Shown here: piece after piece, positions 12,300-23,497 of the stretch
Numbering within the stretch: the first letter of the stretch is position 1
Layout of the letters: each line of letters opens with the position of its first letter
Assembly (NCBI RefSeq): GCF_019649055.1
Contig: NW_026570281.1
Coordinates: 1 to 64,000, forward strand
From: Paramacrobiotus metropolitanus
Lineage: Eukaryota > Tardigrada > Eutardigrada > Parachela > Macrobiotidae
Length of the DNA: 64,000 bases
Direction of reading: 5' to 3'
Made by a program: the position numbers and the translations under genes
Notes under the pieces: model-generated
Seen by the model: only the letters and a program-made list of their open reading frames with translations
The model's database searches: none
Told to the model about the DNA's origin: nothing

Positions 12300-13740
12300 A
12301 GTACAATTTAGCCCTTTAAAGGCCGCACTGCCCTTTAAAGGTCTGTAGACACTGCTGTCAGGGCGGGCTTATGATTCAGCCCTTCTGTCATTGGTTGGTT
12401 TTGGGTTTTTTCCTGTCTGGGCATTTTCATGCGTTTTGATGGCTCTGTAAGGCAGCTGCGCTGCCTACAGAGACCAGTTGGTTTTGGCTTGCGCGCAAGC
12501 GCGGTGTGTGTTCAGATTTCGGCATTAAAGCCTACATCCGGGTTCGTTTTGTTCCTCCGTCGATGGACGATGCGCGCTTAGCCAGCGCCATCTGATACTG
12601 CACTATTCGTTTTCAGATATACATGGATTGCTAAAGGCCACATCAAGAGGCCGACTATTGACCCCCATGATCTTACCATTATAAAGAAACAGTAACTCGT
12701 ATCGGATTTTTATTAGCGCAAGCCAGTCACACTGCAGATTTTGTTAACAACAAAAAAAATGATTTATTATAACAGAAAAATTTCTCTCAAATTATCCGTT
12801 AAATCAATGGTTCCAAGGACAGACGCCGCGTTGCCCCGCTGGATTTCGATCGATAGACGCTGGCGTAAGAATTCGTGTGATCGAGGTTCACCCGTGTGCT
12901 GCTGCAATCGCTTTCCGATTTCCTTCACTAAAGCGGATGCCGATTTTCCCCAGGGCCCGAATGTTTCAAAAGCTAACGCCGCAAAAATGTATCTGCCGAC
13001 GAGGTACGCATATTGTCTGGTCTTCCTGTCTTCGGCCTGGGCAGCGGCGGATCCCGCCGCTGTTGAATTTGACTTGATATGCGACAAAGCGACGGTGTCG
13101 ACGCAGGTGACGTCCCAAGCTAAGCACATGCCACGCTTCCAGGCAAACGTCGTGCATCCGTCCGGACGTCGCTCGGACGTGTGGGATGTGCCGCGGGGCT
13201 CAAGCTTCGCCGGGATACCCGCCGATACTAATGATCGGCACACAATACTGTTCAGCCCGCCATGGCGAGGGTGTCTACCGACGGAGAAGGAGCATGACAA
13301 TCCGTGGTGGCCATACACGTCAACTGGTTTGCGGCATTTTGCACAAGAATGTGCTTCACAGATTACTGCGCCCAGCCTAAGCCCGACTGAAATCTTCAAA
13401 GTGTCGTCATCGAGTAGGTTTCCGATATGTGCCGAAGGCAGCGCATTTAACCAGATGCCGGCTTCCGGTTTGGACTGGGCAAGGAGACGGGCTCTGTTAG
13501 TTTCGTCGTCACGGAAAACATCCAGCAGTGTTGACAGTGACGCATTACACAGCGGTAAGTCCCACGATCGTTGACAGTTTTGGAAGTTGAGTTCGGGAAG
13601 ATCTGTCTGACCGCTCTTCACTTTCCACTTTTCCCGTGCATCGGTGGAGTCCACAGCAGCGTGATTGGGAAGAAGCAGTGACATTAGTGCAGATGCGGAG
13701 TGAATCGAAGCCAGGAATTGGATTGTGTATCGGATTGTGC
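12300..13740 (-). mobile_element. 5'-truncated retroelement (3' part plus tail region)
   Basis: Contains the 3' coding end of a reverse-transcriptase-type polyprotein (annotated separately), read on the minus strand, and its downstream untranslated region. That region has an AATAAA-type signal (minus strand, 12709-12714). The segment 12705-12780 resembles plus-strand sequence at about 56985-57040, suggesting another copy. The 12300-12540 part holds short repeats of CCCTTTAAAGG and a hairpin around 12450; whether it belongs to the element is unclear. The 5' truncation point is near 13735, next to the receptor pseudogene. Confidence 0.55.
12767..13738 (-). pseudogene. C-terminal fragment of a retroelement polyprotein
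   Basis: An open minus-strand frame of over 300 codons runs uninterrupted to the stop at 12767. It matches my memory of the C-terminal region of reverse-transcriptase polyproteins found in many invertebrates. That region starts with a GIWLNALPS...LDD segment, then a Cys/His cluster (C..H.CAKC...GHHGLSC). After it come RRPDG and WDVTCVDT, which look like PD-(D/E)XK nuclease motifs, and a RQRLSIEIQRGNAASV tail. The reverse transcriptase itself is absent, so the copy is 5'-truncated, as is usual for target-primed insertion. The frame is intact, suggesting a fairly young insertion. The residues upstream of about 13738 are antisense of the receptor pseudogene and are not element sequence. The exact retroelement clade is not determined. 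Confidence 0.65.
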
Positions 13741-14735
13741 ATGATGCGCCCTTTGAATGAAACATTGCAAACAAACGATGGCCTGACTTATACCACCGAG
13801 TCAGTACTCGGCATTCCTAAATTTATCGTTGAATTCAACCTTTACGTGGGGCTGCTAATAATCCTCTTATTGGCCCGAAAACTACCTACCACCTTCACTG
13901 TCTACCTGATCAACCTCACAGCCGTGACGCTTCTCTTCATCACGATAAGCGGATCAATTAGCATCGCCGATCAATTAGATGGCGTGCGCTGGATTATGAG
14001 CGATTTGGGGTGCAGCCTGTTCAATTATGCTAAATTCGCCTTACCTCCGGTGATGATCCAGGCGCATCTTCTGGTATCCATTAATCGATTGTGGGCCATC
14101 CTCAGACAAATTCATTACCGCAAACATCACAGCCAGAAAGTGGCCATTATTCTGTGTGTCAATATGTGGATGTACGTACATATTATCATGCTGCCGGAAT
14201 TATTATTGGACGCTGTTTCCCATAAAATGTCCCCCATCTTTGGGGAAATCTGCATAATGAACGTGAAACCTTTAAATTCGTGGTTTGCTGTGCGCGCCGT
14301 TGTTCTGGTCGGAAGTCCCATGTTGTTTATATGGCTGCGATAAATATTTATTAAATTTGTTGGCGCGGGAGGAGGTTTAGGCGCGGAACTGCTGGTGTTG
14401 CATCGAGCGGTTATCAGCCAGCCAAAAACAGCGTGAGCGGATCGTGAGTGTTAGGAAGGAGCCGAAGCATGCACTGTTCTTACTCGCCGGTTTGACCGTT
14501 AGCACCGTGGTCTGCTGGATTCCAGGGACAGCCGCGGGATTGTATTTGACCTTCAACAGTACCGCTCTTCGGGATGCGGGATTTCTAAAGGCGTGGTTGA
14601 ATGTTGGCGATAATCATGTTCTCCCTGCAAACCATCGTGGATCCAGTAGTCATTTTGTTGACCTTCAGAGAACTGCGTTATGTTGTGAAGCGATGCTGTT
14701 CTCTGAAATATATCCTAGTCCCATACCCTAGATGA
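13741..14735 (+). pseudogene. Broken paralogue of the rhodopsin-like receptor
   Basis: Closely similar to the receptor at 1017-1995 along its length: matching TM1-TM5, NRLWAILR at the TM3 end, CWIPG in TM6 and VDPVVILLTF in TM7. At least three lesions break it. A frameshift near 14320 lies inside TM5. A stop (TAA where the paralogue has a Leu codon) follows at about 14348. A one-base insertion near 14607 shifts TM7 into another frame. The loop-3 region also shows no clean intron. It starts with ATG at 13741, directly beside the truncated retroelement, so the insertion may have removed its upstream exon or promoter. A functional spliced version cannot be built from this sequence; assembly error at three sites is possible but less likely. 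Confidence 0.8.
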
Positions 14736-16154
14736 CCTGTTAGTCCATACACATACATACTGGCATAAAATGCATTTGCTGACAGATATACAGGTTTTAG
14801 ACTGTGCAACGCTCTATAAAGTTTCCTAATGAACACATGGATTCTAATTTTGAATAAGGTGAGAACCGTTGATACTGACTTCAAGTAAAAACTGAAAAAA
14901 TCCGCCGTACAGGCCCGTACTGCCGTATCAACGTCAGAAATGACTAACACGCTAAGGTGCCAGTGACCGTGCCAAACGTTTGCAACGTTCGTATTTTTTA
15001 CGACATTTTTGATGATTTTAGATTGCGAATTTCAATTTACTATTGCTATTAAAATAGAGAGTAGTGCTTGAAAATTAGAGCGACATCAGTCATAACACGG
15101 TAAAAATTAGCGTATAGATTTGGCGCATCTGAATAACCAATGGATTTTGTTTGAACGAAGTCACTGTATATACACTGTTCAGCCTTTAAGTACTAGTGTC
15201 GCGCTAAGAGACCGGGATGTTTTGGTGTTGCTCACACCAGTACTTACTATATGTGAAATTTGGGAGTACTTAAGACAAATACGGGAGTTTCTGTTTTATC
15301 GATTTTTGATTCCCACCATTATGCATAGATGGTGCAAGTTGCAGTTATGCGCTATGGTTACTGCGTAACACGGAAATCGATTCTCACTCGTAACGCTTTA
15401 TAATAATTCTCACTCGTAACGTTTCTGATAGATACAATAATGTCCATGATCCACATATGTATGTTTTTTATTGTGCGTGCACGATTCCACCCACAAAATA
15501 ACAAAGATCACGTGGAGAAACCCGGCATAAAAATGAATCGGGTCAGCTGACTCAGTGGCTTCCCTTTTACATCAGTTTGGAAAGCAGCTTGAAATCAAAA
15601 TTTTACGGATAGAGTACTGTACTAGTACGAAGTATCTTTTACATCTTAATCTTCGTCGGCGTTTTTAACAAAAGGGAACGTGCAATTTAAATACAGCAAA
15701 TCAATATTCCGATTATACTGCGAGTACCGCTGCTGCTTTTCACCAGACGTTTATTGCTTACTCTGACGCGTACGGTATTCGGTAACTGTAGCACAGACCA
15801 AAGCATCTTTATGAAGCGTGCTTGCAAAATTCACAGTTTACAGATATGCATGTGGAACCGCTATCAAACCGGTTATCGTTACTTGCTTTCCTATCGCTGC
15901 TGTTTACACTATAAACTCTTTGTACGGCTGCATACAATAATTATCATACCTTGTGTGTAAGAGTATGTAATGTACATATACAGTCGATATCGGTGAGCAC
16001 GGCTGCGACCACCAAAGTTTACCAAGACCATCGGAAGAGAAAATTAATGTTTATCTTGTAACAGCGATCTGTAATATCGTCAACTGATAGCATAAATAAT
16101 TTTTATTATTTTCGTGCCGTTAGTTTGTCATCATAATTTACAAACCTACCGAAA
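14736..16154. other. Intergenic, no supported gene
   Basis: Short frames only. A small direct repeat (AATTCTCACTCGTAACG) occurs twice at about 15383-15420. The 3' end probably holds the P450 promoter, but I cannot point to a clear core element. Confidence 0.45.
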
Positions 16155-19100
16155 ATGTTGGTATGGATATTCGGAGTTTTGTGCGTCTTGTTTGCGTACT
16201 GCGTCTAGTAAGTGCGCGTGTCGTACAGTACGTTTGCTTACGATGAGAATTATTTTTATCTTACACGCTACAATACGTACTTATGAATTAGTTATATAGA
16301 TATTCATGTGTTCAATACTCATGCAGAATTCGGAATTCTCAAATCATGATCAACGAATTGGATGTTTTCGCCATATGAACCAACGAACCGAACGAATGAG
16401 AATTGCACTCGCCGAACACTTCGCTGTATGGGCAGCCCTACTAGAGCACGGCTACGTAGCGGCGTAGTTAGCGTGCAGTAAAGCCTGTTTTAGGATACAT
16501 CCGGGATAATTATTCGATAGTGCGGAACTGAGTGAGAGATAGCTAAGGTGATAGCGTATTCCCTCAAGGGACATAAAAGTAACTGCAGCCAAGTGTTCTG
16601 CCCGCTGGTTCAGTGGTTCATACATCGAAAGTGTTCAGTTCATTGAGAATGTCGAAGTATACACTTGTTGTTCGTCAGTCTGAACTCTAAAGGCAGTTCG
16701 CAAAATACAGCGGATGCCACAAATGTTAACGGCACTTGGCGAGCATTTAATCTTATCCAGCTCTCCATAGCGATGCCATCTGGAAAAATGAATACTGGCG
16801 GAAAAAAGGCATCCCCGGTCCCTTGCTATATCCACTATTGGGGCGCTTTTTGGACCAAGCTCTGGTATGTTAGTCATGCTACCTAGAGTAGATAGCAGCA
16901 GTAACGCAGCAGCTGTGATTTTTTACGTTATTAGACGGGTCAAGCCAGGTTCGACCAAAAATGGACCGAGAAGCTTGGGAAAATTTTTGGGTAGGTGTCG
17001 AAAACATGATGTGGATAATGACTGTTCCGTTATCCATCGTAAGGGTTTTACATACGCGTTGCTGCTGTACAGCATTTTCGATGGAGGAACACCTGTGCTC
17101 GTCGTGTCCGATACCGGTAAAACGCGATAGTGAGCGTTTAGATCGTTTTGCAGTGTCTGTTAGACGTCTGGTTTATTTGTAGATATGCTGAAAAGTATTC
17201 TAGTGAAAGATTTTTCACACTTTGTGAACCGACGGGAAATCGAGGGCATCAATGGGCCAGTTCTGGACCAGGCTGTCAGTGTTCTCAAAGACCAGCGTTG
17301 GAAAGTAAGAAGCACATTCCTGCACTGGGCGATTTTGTCTTTTCGGTATTTCGGTTGATTAGGATGTCCGAAGTGTACTAGTGCCGACGTTCACATCTGG
17401 CAAGCTGCGCTTGGTGAGCGGATTGATCGTAACTGCAGAAGTTAGTCAGTAACGAAGATTTTGACTGTGTACTAATAGATGAATGCCCTGATCCATGAAT
17501 CCTGTCAGACACTGGTGAAAAATATGGAACTGGTTGCCGAACATGGAACAGAATTCGAAGCTAAAGAGTTAGTGATCTCGTTGTAGTTCTACCTTCTTCC
17601 AACATGTAACCCAGACCTTTTATTAAAACCCAGATTATATGGACGCGTAACAATGGACGTTATTGCTTCGACCTTCTTCGGCATGAAAATTGATTCCCAA
17701 AATGATGTCAACAATGAGTTTGTGAAGAACGCCAAAAAGGGTTTCGAGTTCAACTTTAAGAATCCGCTGCTTATCATCGTGTGTGAGCAAAGTCTTTCGC
17801 ACTTATGTACAAGCTTGTCCGGCAATTCCTAATGGTGTGCAGACAAGACATATACTTCAAGTATATTTAGCGCGACCTTTGTGCTATGGCAGTTGCCAGT
17901 ACATTACGCCGTGAATTTGTATATTTGTATATTTCGCTGTATTGATTTTGTATATTTCGCTGTATTGATTCGTCAGAAATTACCGGACTAGCTTGTATAC
18001 CAATCGCATGTGAAAACATCAACCGTGTGAGCTAAAGTTATTAATTCTTTGGTCTTGCCCAGTTGCGTGGCCCAAGCTGGTGCCTTACATGGTCAAAATG
18101 GGATTCGACTTCTTGATTGACAGAAAGGTCGTGCAGTTTTTCGTCCGCAACACTGAACAAATTGTCAAGCTGCGAACAAGCAGTCAAGTCAGTGTGTACA
18201 ACTTTCTCTTTTATAGCTGCATAAGAACGATAATTGTGGTCATACGTTGTAGGATCAATCCCGGAAGGACTTTCTTCAGCTTATGCTAAACTCCCTCAAA
18301 GGTCATAGCGGTATTGGGCGAAGCCAGAAGGAACCGGCAGGGACTTTGGTTCGCGACGAAGCAGGCGATCACGCCGATATTTTGTCGGACGTTATTTCCA
18401 ACTCAACGGAACCCAGTTACCACTCCAATTACAAGTTGACGACAGAAGTACTGTATTACGCTTTCTCCCACAACCGGCTACAGCTTCATGAAACATGTTT
18501 TTATTTTAGGAATTGGTAGCCCAGTCTGTGATATTCTTTCTTGCCGGCTACGACACCACAGCAAGCGCCCTGAGCTTCCTGACATATTGCCTGACCGTCA
18601 ACCCCGATATCCAAGAGAGGCTTCGTGACGAGATTGACTCTGTTATGAGCGATCGGGAGGTTGCCACCTACGATCTAATCGCCAAAATGGAATACTTGGA
18701 TTGTTGCATCAATGAAGCGCTGCGGATGTATCCGCCGGTTGTGCGTACCGAGCGCGAGTGCAATGAAACATGGACCTACAAAGGAATGACGATCGACAAA
18801 GGAACGGTGGTTGCCGTGCCAATTTACGCCATCCACCATGATCCAGAGAACTGGCCGGATCCAGAACGATACGATCCTGATAGGTATTGCTAAAACTGCA
18901 TTTACCTTTGCCGCGTACTGAAGCATAAATACGATGTACATCGTATTTATGCTTCTTTTCGCGGTTTTTTGGTTAATCTTTTATCGCTGTTACGTAGTAT
19001 ACTAATGCAGTCGTGAACATCCCTACCAATAGATTTTCCCGTGACAGCAAGCATAAAATCAAACCTTTCACCTTCGAAACGTTTGGCCAGGGACCACGAA

Positions 19101-19495
19101 ATTGTGTCGGAATGCGTAAGCTGTTGAAAATCATTAGCATGAGCGTGCGTTCAATGCGTACTGTACATGTGTTAATGTCGCTGCAGGTTTTGCGTATTAC
19201 GAGATCAAACTGGTCATGGTTTCAGTACTGCGAAAATACCGTTTCGTTCCTTCTTCCAAAACCGAGGTAATGCGCACTGTAGTACGGATGGCAAAAATTG
19301 TAATATAGTAGACTAGAATAACCAAAATCAAAGTTTACTTGGATTTTCATTACTGTAGTGTAATAAAAGTAACAGAATGAAATGTAATACGAACAATGTT
19401 TTCAGTTTTTTCCTTCGTAGATTCCTTTGCAACTGACGGACATGAGCTTTCTTCGCGCCAAGAACGGCATCTGGGTGAAACTGGAAAAGATTTAG
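16155..19495 (+). CDS. Cytochrome P450 monooxygenase, CYP3-clan-like
   Basis: Proposed join(16155..16207,16771..16864,16935..16990,17073..17116,17183..17304,17363..17413,17479..17567,17634..17782,18063..18187,18253..18447,18510..18883,19033..19115,19187..19266,19421..19495), 14 exons, 529 residues. All phases agree and the length is typical for microsomal P450s. The N-terminus is a membrane anchor (MLVWIFGVLCVLFAYCV) followed by the GIPGP hinge. Visible landmarks are the I-helix AGYDTT (about 338-343), K-helix EALR (395-398), PERYDPDR (about 444) and the heme-binding FGQGPRNCVG with Cys475. These show a haem-thiolate monooxygenase of the endoplasmic reticulum, likely oxidising xenobiotics, lipids or hormones; the substrate is unknown. 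RKDFLQLM and the FxxGPRNCVGMRFA segment point to the CYP3 clan. Introns hold a 36-bp palindrome (18920-18955) and a tandem duplication near 17927-17971. All key residues are present. Confidence 0.92.
18920..18955. repeat. Perfect 36-bp palindrome in P450 intron 11
   Basis: Two 18-base arms with no spacer (GAAGCATAAATACGATGT and its exact reverse complement). It sits in the 149-base intron between the I/K-helix exon and the haem-binding exon. Confidence 0.9.
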
Positions 19496-19942
19496 AGTGT
19501 ATGCTTTGTTCGGCGGCAAAGCCGGCTCCGTTGCCGAACAAAGGTTTCTCGAACGCATGACTACCGTACATATTAACCAGTTTCCTTGCTATGGATCACT
19601 ACGGCAGCTGTTTAACAGCTTTCAAAAAGTTTTGAACAGCTTATCTTTAGAAGCGCTATCGTGAGGCCCCGAATGAAGACTTTGCAGCTTTATTTCGCTA
19701 CTACAAACTAGAACTGTAGAAGTGCTACCATACGGCATACATTGCATACCTGTATCGATTTCAATAGCTGTGGCTTCTCTATTGCACGAGGGTAATTATT
19801 GTGCTTGTAAACTTATGTAAGTACTAGTTTCGATTCTGCTAGAAGCGATTCAAATCCTAACAAAAATGCTCGTATGGTTTCTGGGAATTAAATGCGTATA
19901 TGTAGATCTAGTGCTAGCACAAGACAGTTATTATTGTTTCAG

Positions 19943-20111
19943 ACATTGCCCGTTTATCCACCAGTGGTACGCACTGGGCGCATATGCACCGAAACGCTTA
20001 AATACGAGGTGTTGAAACTGACCGTATAGAAAGGAAACATTGTGGCGATACCGATCTATGCCATCCACTAGTGACTACGATCCCGAGTACTGTCCGGATC
20101 CGGTGATGTGC
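19943..20111 (+). pseudogene. Decayed exon of a second cytochrome P450
   Basis: After an acceptor-like TTGTTTCAG the sequence reads YPPVVRT, then several substitutions, a stop codon, and IVAIPIYAIH followed by more stops and a DPEYCPDP stretch. This corresponds to the region after the K-helix of the intact P450 just upstream (MYPPVVRTERE...VVAVPIYAIHHDPENWPDP). Stops and the loss of other exons show it is dead. It is probably the relic of a tandem duplication. Confidence 0.8.
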
Positions 20112-20511
20112 AGTAGTATTGGAGTAGACAGCGTTGCTAGAAAGATTTTTTTCCAAGCAAAAATTGCTTCTTATCGCTAAAATAGATGCTCCCACTGTCC
20201 CACAGATTGCTTTTCAAATCACGTGCTTGGGTTTTTCGAACAGAGAAAGGTGTCTTGTGAAAGCTCTGTGCCTGGAGCTCCTTCATTTCGGCTACAATCT
20301 TTTCATGCTGCTAGTAAAAATCATTATGAACGTTTTCTAAACACTTCTCGGAAGACTTATTGCTCAAAAATCAAACAGAGTACAACTATAGCAAATGCTA
20401 TAAAAACACATCCATACCAAACTCTATACTAGCATAAGGAAGTGTGAATCAAAACATCCGCTCACGACGCCAATTTCTAAGTTATCGTGAAAAAACCTAA
20501 ACAAATTGTGG

Positions 20512-22618
20512 CTAGTGGCTAGTGTTCAGTGTTGGGCATTGGTTAGTCCTTTCTCCAGCAAAGCGGTTCACTCGTTGGGTGAGGTTCTTCAGCACTCGGA
20601 AGCCGACATCGTCCTTATCGGCCGCACTGAGTTTGTCCACATCCTTCCCGCGCGAAGTGGGTTGGTCCATCACGTCGCCATGTATGCTCACCGCCGGCTG
20701 CAGAGCTGTCGGCTCCGACCATCCTGATCGAGGCAGCTGTGTGCGAGAGTGGAGAAGCTTGTCCTTGTACAAGCGCTCCAGTTGCGAGTGTATTTGTTGC
20801 TCTTTGACCCATAACCGGTAGGCGAACTTCCAACAAAAGTTCACGTATTTGTTGCGCACTATAACGGCGAAAGCGTTCAAGGCATAGACTACTAAAGCAG
20901 CTTGCAGGATGCAATAGTGTGCACTAAATTGAGTGTGGTATCAGACAGGATTTGCGGCAATTACTAGTACTGACCGTGATAAGTCTCAAAAGCCAGGATT
21001 GAGCTTCGTAACATATCTGCAAATAGTGACATTTGGTAAAGGAAATCTTCGGGAGACTGTAATGGTCAGATGCTGCAGTTAAATGCGTTACAGGCTGACG
21101 GCCCAAGTTAAATGCTACCTCTTTATCATCAAAATTAATAATCATCAGATTTTTTCATCAGGCAATCGAAAGCAACATGAAAATAATTATAAGTTGGTCT
21201 TAGGAAATTTGAATAGGTGGGTGATCAGTTGCTTAAATATTTTATCAAAAGTGATCGGTTGGTGAGAAATGCCGAAGTACATTAGTACGGTACGGCTGAT
21301 ATAAAGGAATAACAAAAACCAAACGAAAATAGGGATCACCCGCCCGGCTTGTGCAACACGGGCACGCACGCAATCACTCCTGTTCAATGTGTTGCGATTA
21401 TTGCGATTGTAATAAAAATGAACTCGTACAAAATGTATGAACATAAGTCGGGGGGGGGGGGGGTGTGAACCGGCATGGGAATTTGCCTACCCGTATTTTT
21501 TTCAAAACCGGTTGCCCCTCCCCCCCGTCAAAATTTAGAAGGGAGCAGACCAGTATGGCTTTCAAAAATGATTGCCCCCCGTCAAATTTATGACAGGGGC
21601 AAAATCTGACACCCCCTTTGTGCCAAACCTCTTGACGCCCTTGCACTCGGACCAGCTAAATGCATAACTCTGGATGGAAATTCTATACTCTCCATTGTTA
21701 GAGCTCAGTTTTAAATCAACAAATAAATCGGGAAACCCACATCCTAACAGAGGAGTTATGATTTTAAAACTCAAAAAACGCCCAAGCCTAATCTCATGGT
21801 CAGTAAAGTAATCTCAGCCCTCAGGCAGTGATTTAACGGCTAATCAAAATTAATATTTTGCGTACTGAGACTACTGACACTTAATAACCGCCAACCTTGG
21901 TGGCTGGCAGGGCTGCACTACACTTGGATGGTGATTCCTAATTTTCGCTACTGGTAGTTTTTATGTGATTCCCATATATTAGCTCCATCCTCGTATATAG
22001 GTAAAACTATCCGTAAGACGTTAAGAACTAAACTAAACACACATGTCTCCTGACTGATTACCAACCCAAATGGCTTTCGGCTCCGCGCACCGTTTGTCGG
22101 TAGTACGCCAAAAGAACTTCCTTGACATGCTCATTCAGCCTGGGATGGGTCACATCCATGTAAGCATTCCACAATACGTAAGTCTGCAAAAAATCTCACT
22201 GCAACTTTCGCCGTAAAACATAGTGGGTATTGCCATATCGGGATAGCAGTGTTGGTCCGTACTTACGCACTTTCGATCGCGGGACCAGGCCCCGCCACAC
22301 CACCACCACCGCGTACAGCAGTACTAACAGCGACACCACGGTCACCGCATGAATATACCGGCTTCCGATGTCCGGATGTAACGCCGGCATCCAAATGAGT
22401 ATGTCATAAATAATGGGCACCATGGCCGCCAAGACCACGTCCCGATGGTAGGTGACCATGGGATTTGTACTGTTCCAAAAGAACTGTTGGTGAGGTCGGC
22501 AGAATATAACGCTAAAGAGACTAGACGGCGAGGCATGCTCGGGTTTAGAGGCAAAGGTCGTCGGGTATGCTTTGCCGAAGGAGAATGAGGAACCCGGGCG
22601 CGTTTGCTCATCGTCCAT
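20512..22618 (-). CDS. Predicted multi-pass membrane protein, family not recognised
   Basis: Proposed complement(join(20512..20923,22062..22183,22220..22618)), about 310 residues. The first exon begins MDDEQTRPGSS. It carries two hydrophobic segments (around VVLAAMVPIIYDILIWMPAL and AVTVVSLLVLLYAVVVVW). The middle exon encodes YVLWNAYMDVTHPRLNEH and an amphipathic stretch. The last exon begins with a third hydrophobic segment (ALVVYALNAFAVIV) and ends with a charged, probably cytosolic tail. The 1.1-kb intron joins in phase 2. The first junction is doubtful: a 36-base intron (22184-22219) would be needed. Otherwise the same frame continues through an in-frame TGA at 22196-22198. A strong donor (GTAAGTACGG, rc near 22265) is out of phase. 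I do not recognise the family. Confidence 0.5.
21450..21463. repeat. 14-base poly-G run
   Basis: Fourteen consecutive G inside the large intron of the membrane-protein gene, near two C-rich stretches at about 21515-21580. Such runs are prone to sequencing length error and could form a quadruplex. Confidence 0.9.
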
Positions 22619-23497
22619 TCAGTCGACTAGATAACAACTGCGGTGGTTCCCATCGAGCCACATTTCCTTTTACAATTCCATTTGTGCAAAATTTTGTAAC
22701 CTTCTCATCTAAGAAAAGCGGGACTGAAAAAAAGAGAAAAACTTTGCTCAAGTAATAGGTACTGGATTGTGTAAAACCACACGAAACTGAAAAAAAGCCT
22801 CTGCTGTATATTGTATCCGCGAACCGTTTTATGACGATGAACTAGTACAAAGTACAAAACACACACGAGTAAATAATTAAAAATATTCATTGCGCAAAAA
22901 ATTACTATAGTAACCACTGGTCCACTATCCAGCGCTACAACAAACTACAGTAGCATTTGTATTTACCAGTTACGATATCTAACTGTTGAAATGTGCTTAT
23001 TTGTTTTCTTCATTTAAAAACTTCATTTGAATGGAAAGTTCTCGCTGCTTGATTGTTTTCTGTTATTAAAATTTTACCCTTGCGACATAATTGTTTTACG
23101 CCGCTAAATTTTCTCATCGTTAGCTGTGGTGACCAGCCTCGCGAGTTCCCTTGGTTTGCCTACTCTAGAAAAATAATTTAAGTAAACTAACTTTACTAAG
23201 CGTGACGAAGTGAGTAGTGACTGAGTACAGTCATGGCAGAAATAAAGAGTTTACAGTATACTGTGCGAATTTACACTATTTACTTACTTACTTTAACAGC
23301 TTTAAAGACTGTACAAGTAGCCTGGAGTAGGTCATCCTAAGGCCCAATGAACAAAATAGAGCAGAACCCGTTCAGATATAAAATTTTATATACATACATA
23401 GCCCGCTCGAACATTTTAGCAGACCACTTGGCACACAAATTGAGCACAGACTTTCGATGTATCTGTACATTCCAAGCAAATTTCTAAATTTATCACA
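22619..23497. other. Intergenic, no supported gene
   Basis: AT-rich; no frame with a recognisable domain. It likely holds the promoter of the membrane-protein gene and the 3' end of the CRAL-TRIO gene. Confidence 0.45.

Noticed and set aside
12741-13574. 277-codon plus-strand open frame
   Set aside because: It is antisense to the retroelement ORF, which has clear family motifs; the plus frame has none.
16208-16770. Frames inside the first P450 intron (16635-16886)
   Set aside because: The P450 reading enters only at 16771 in phase; the frames here are shadows.
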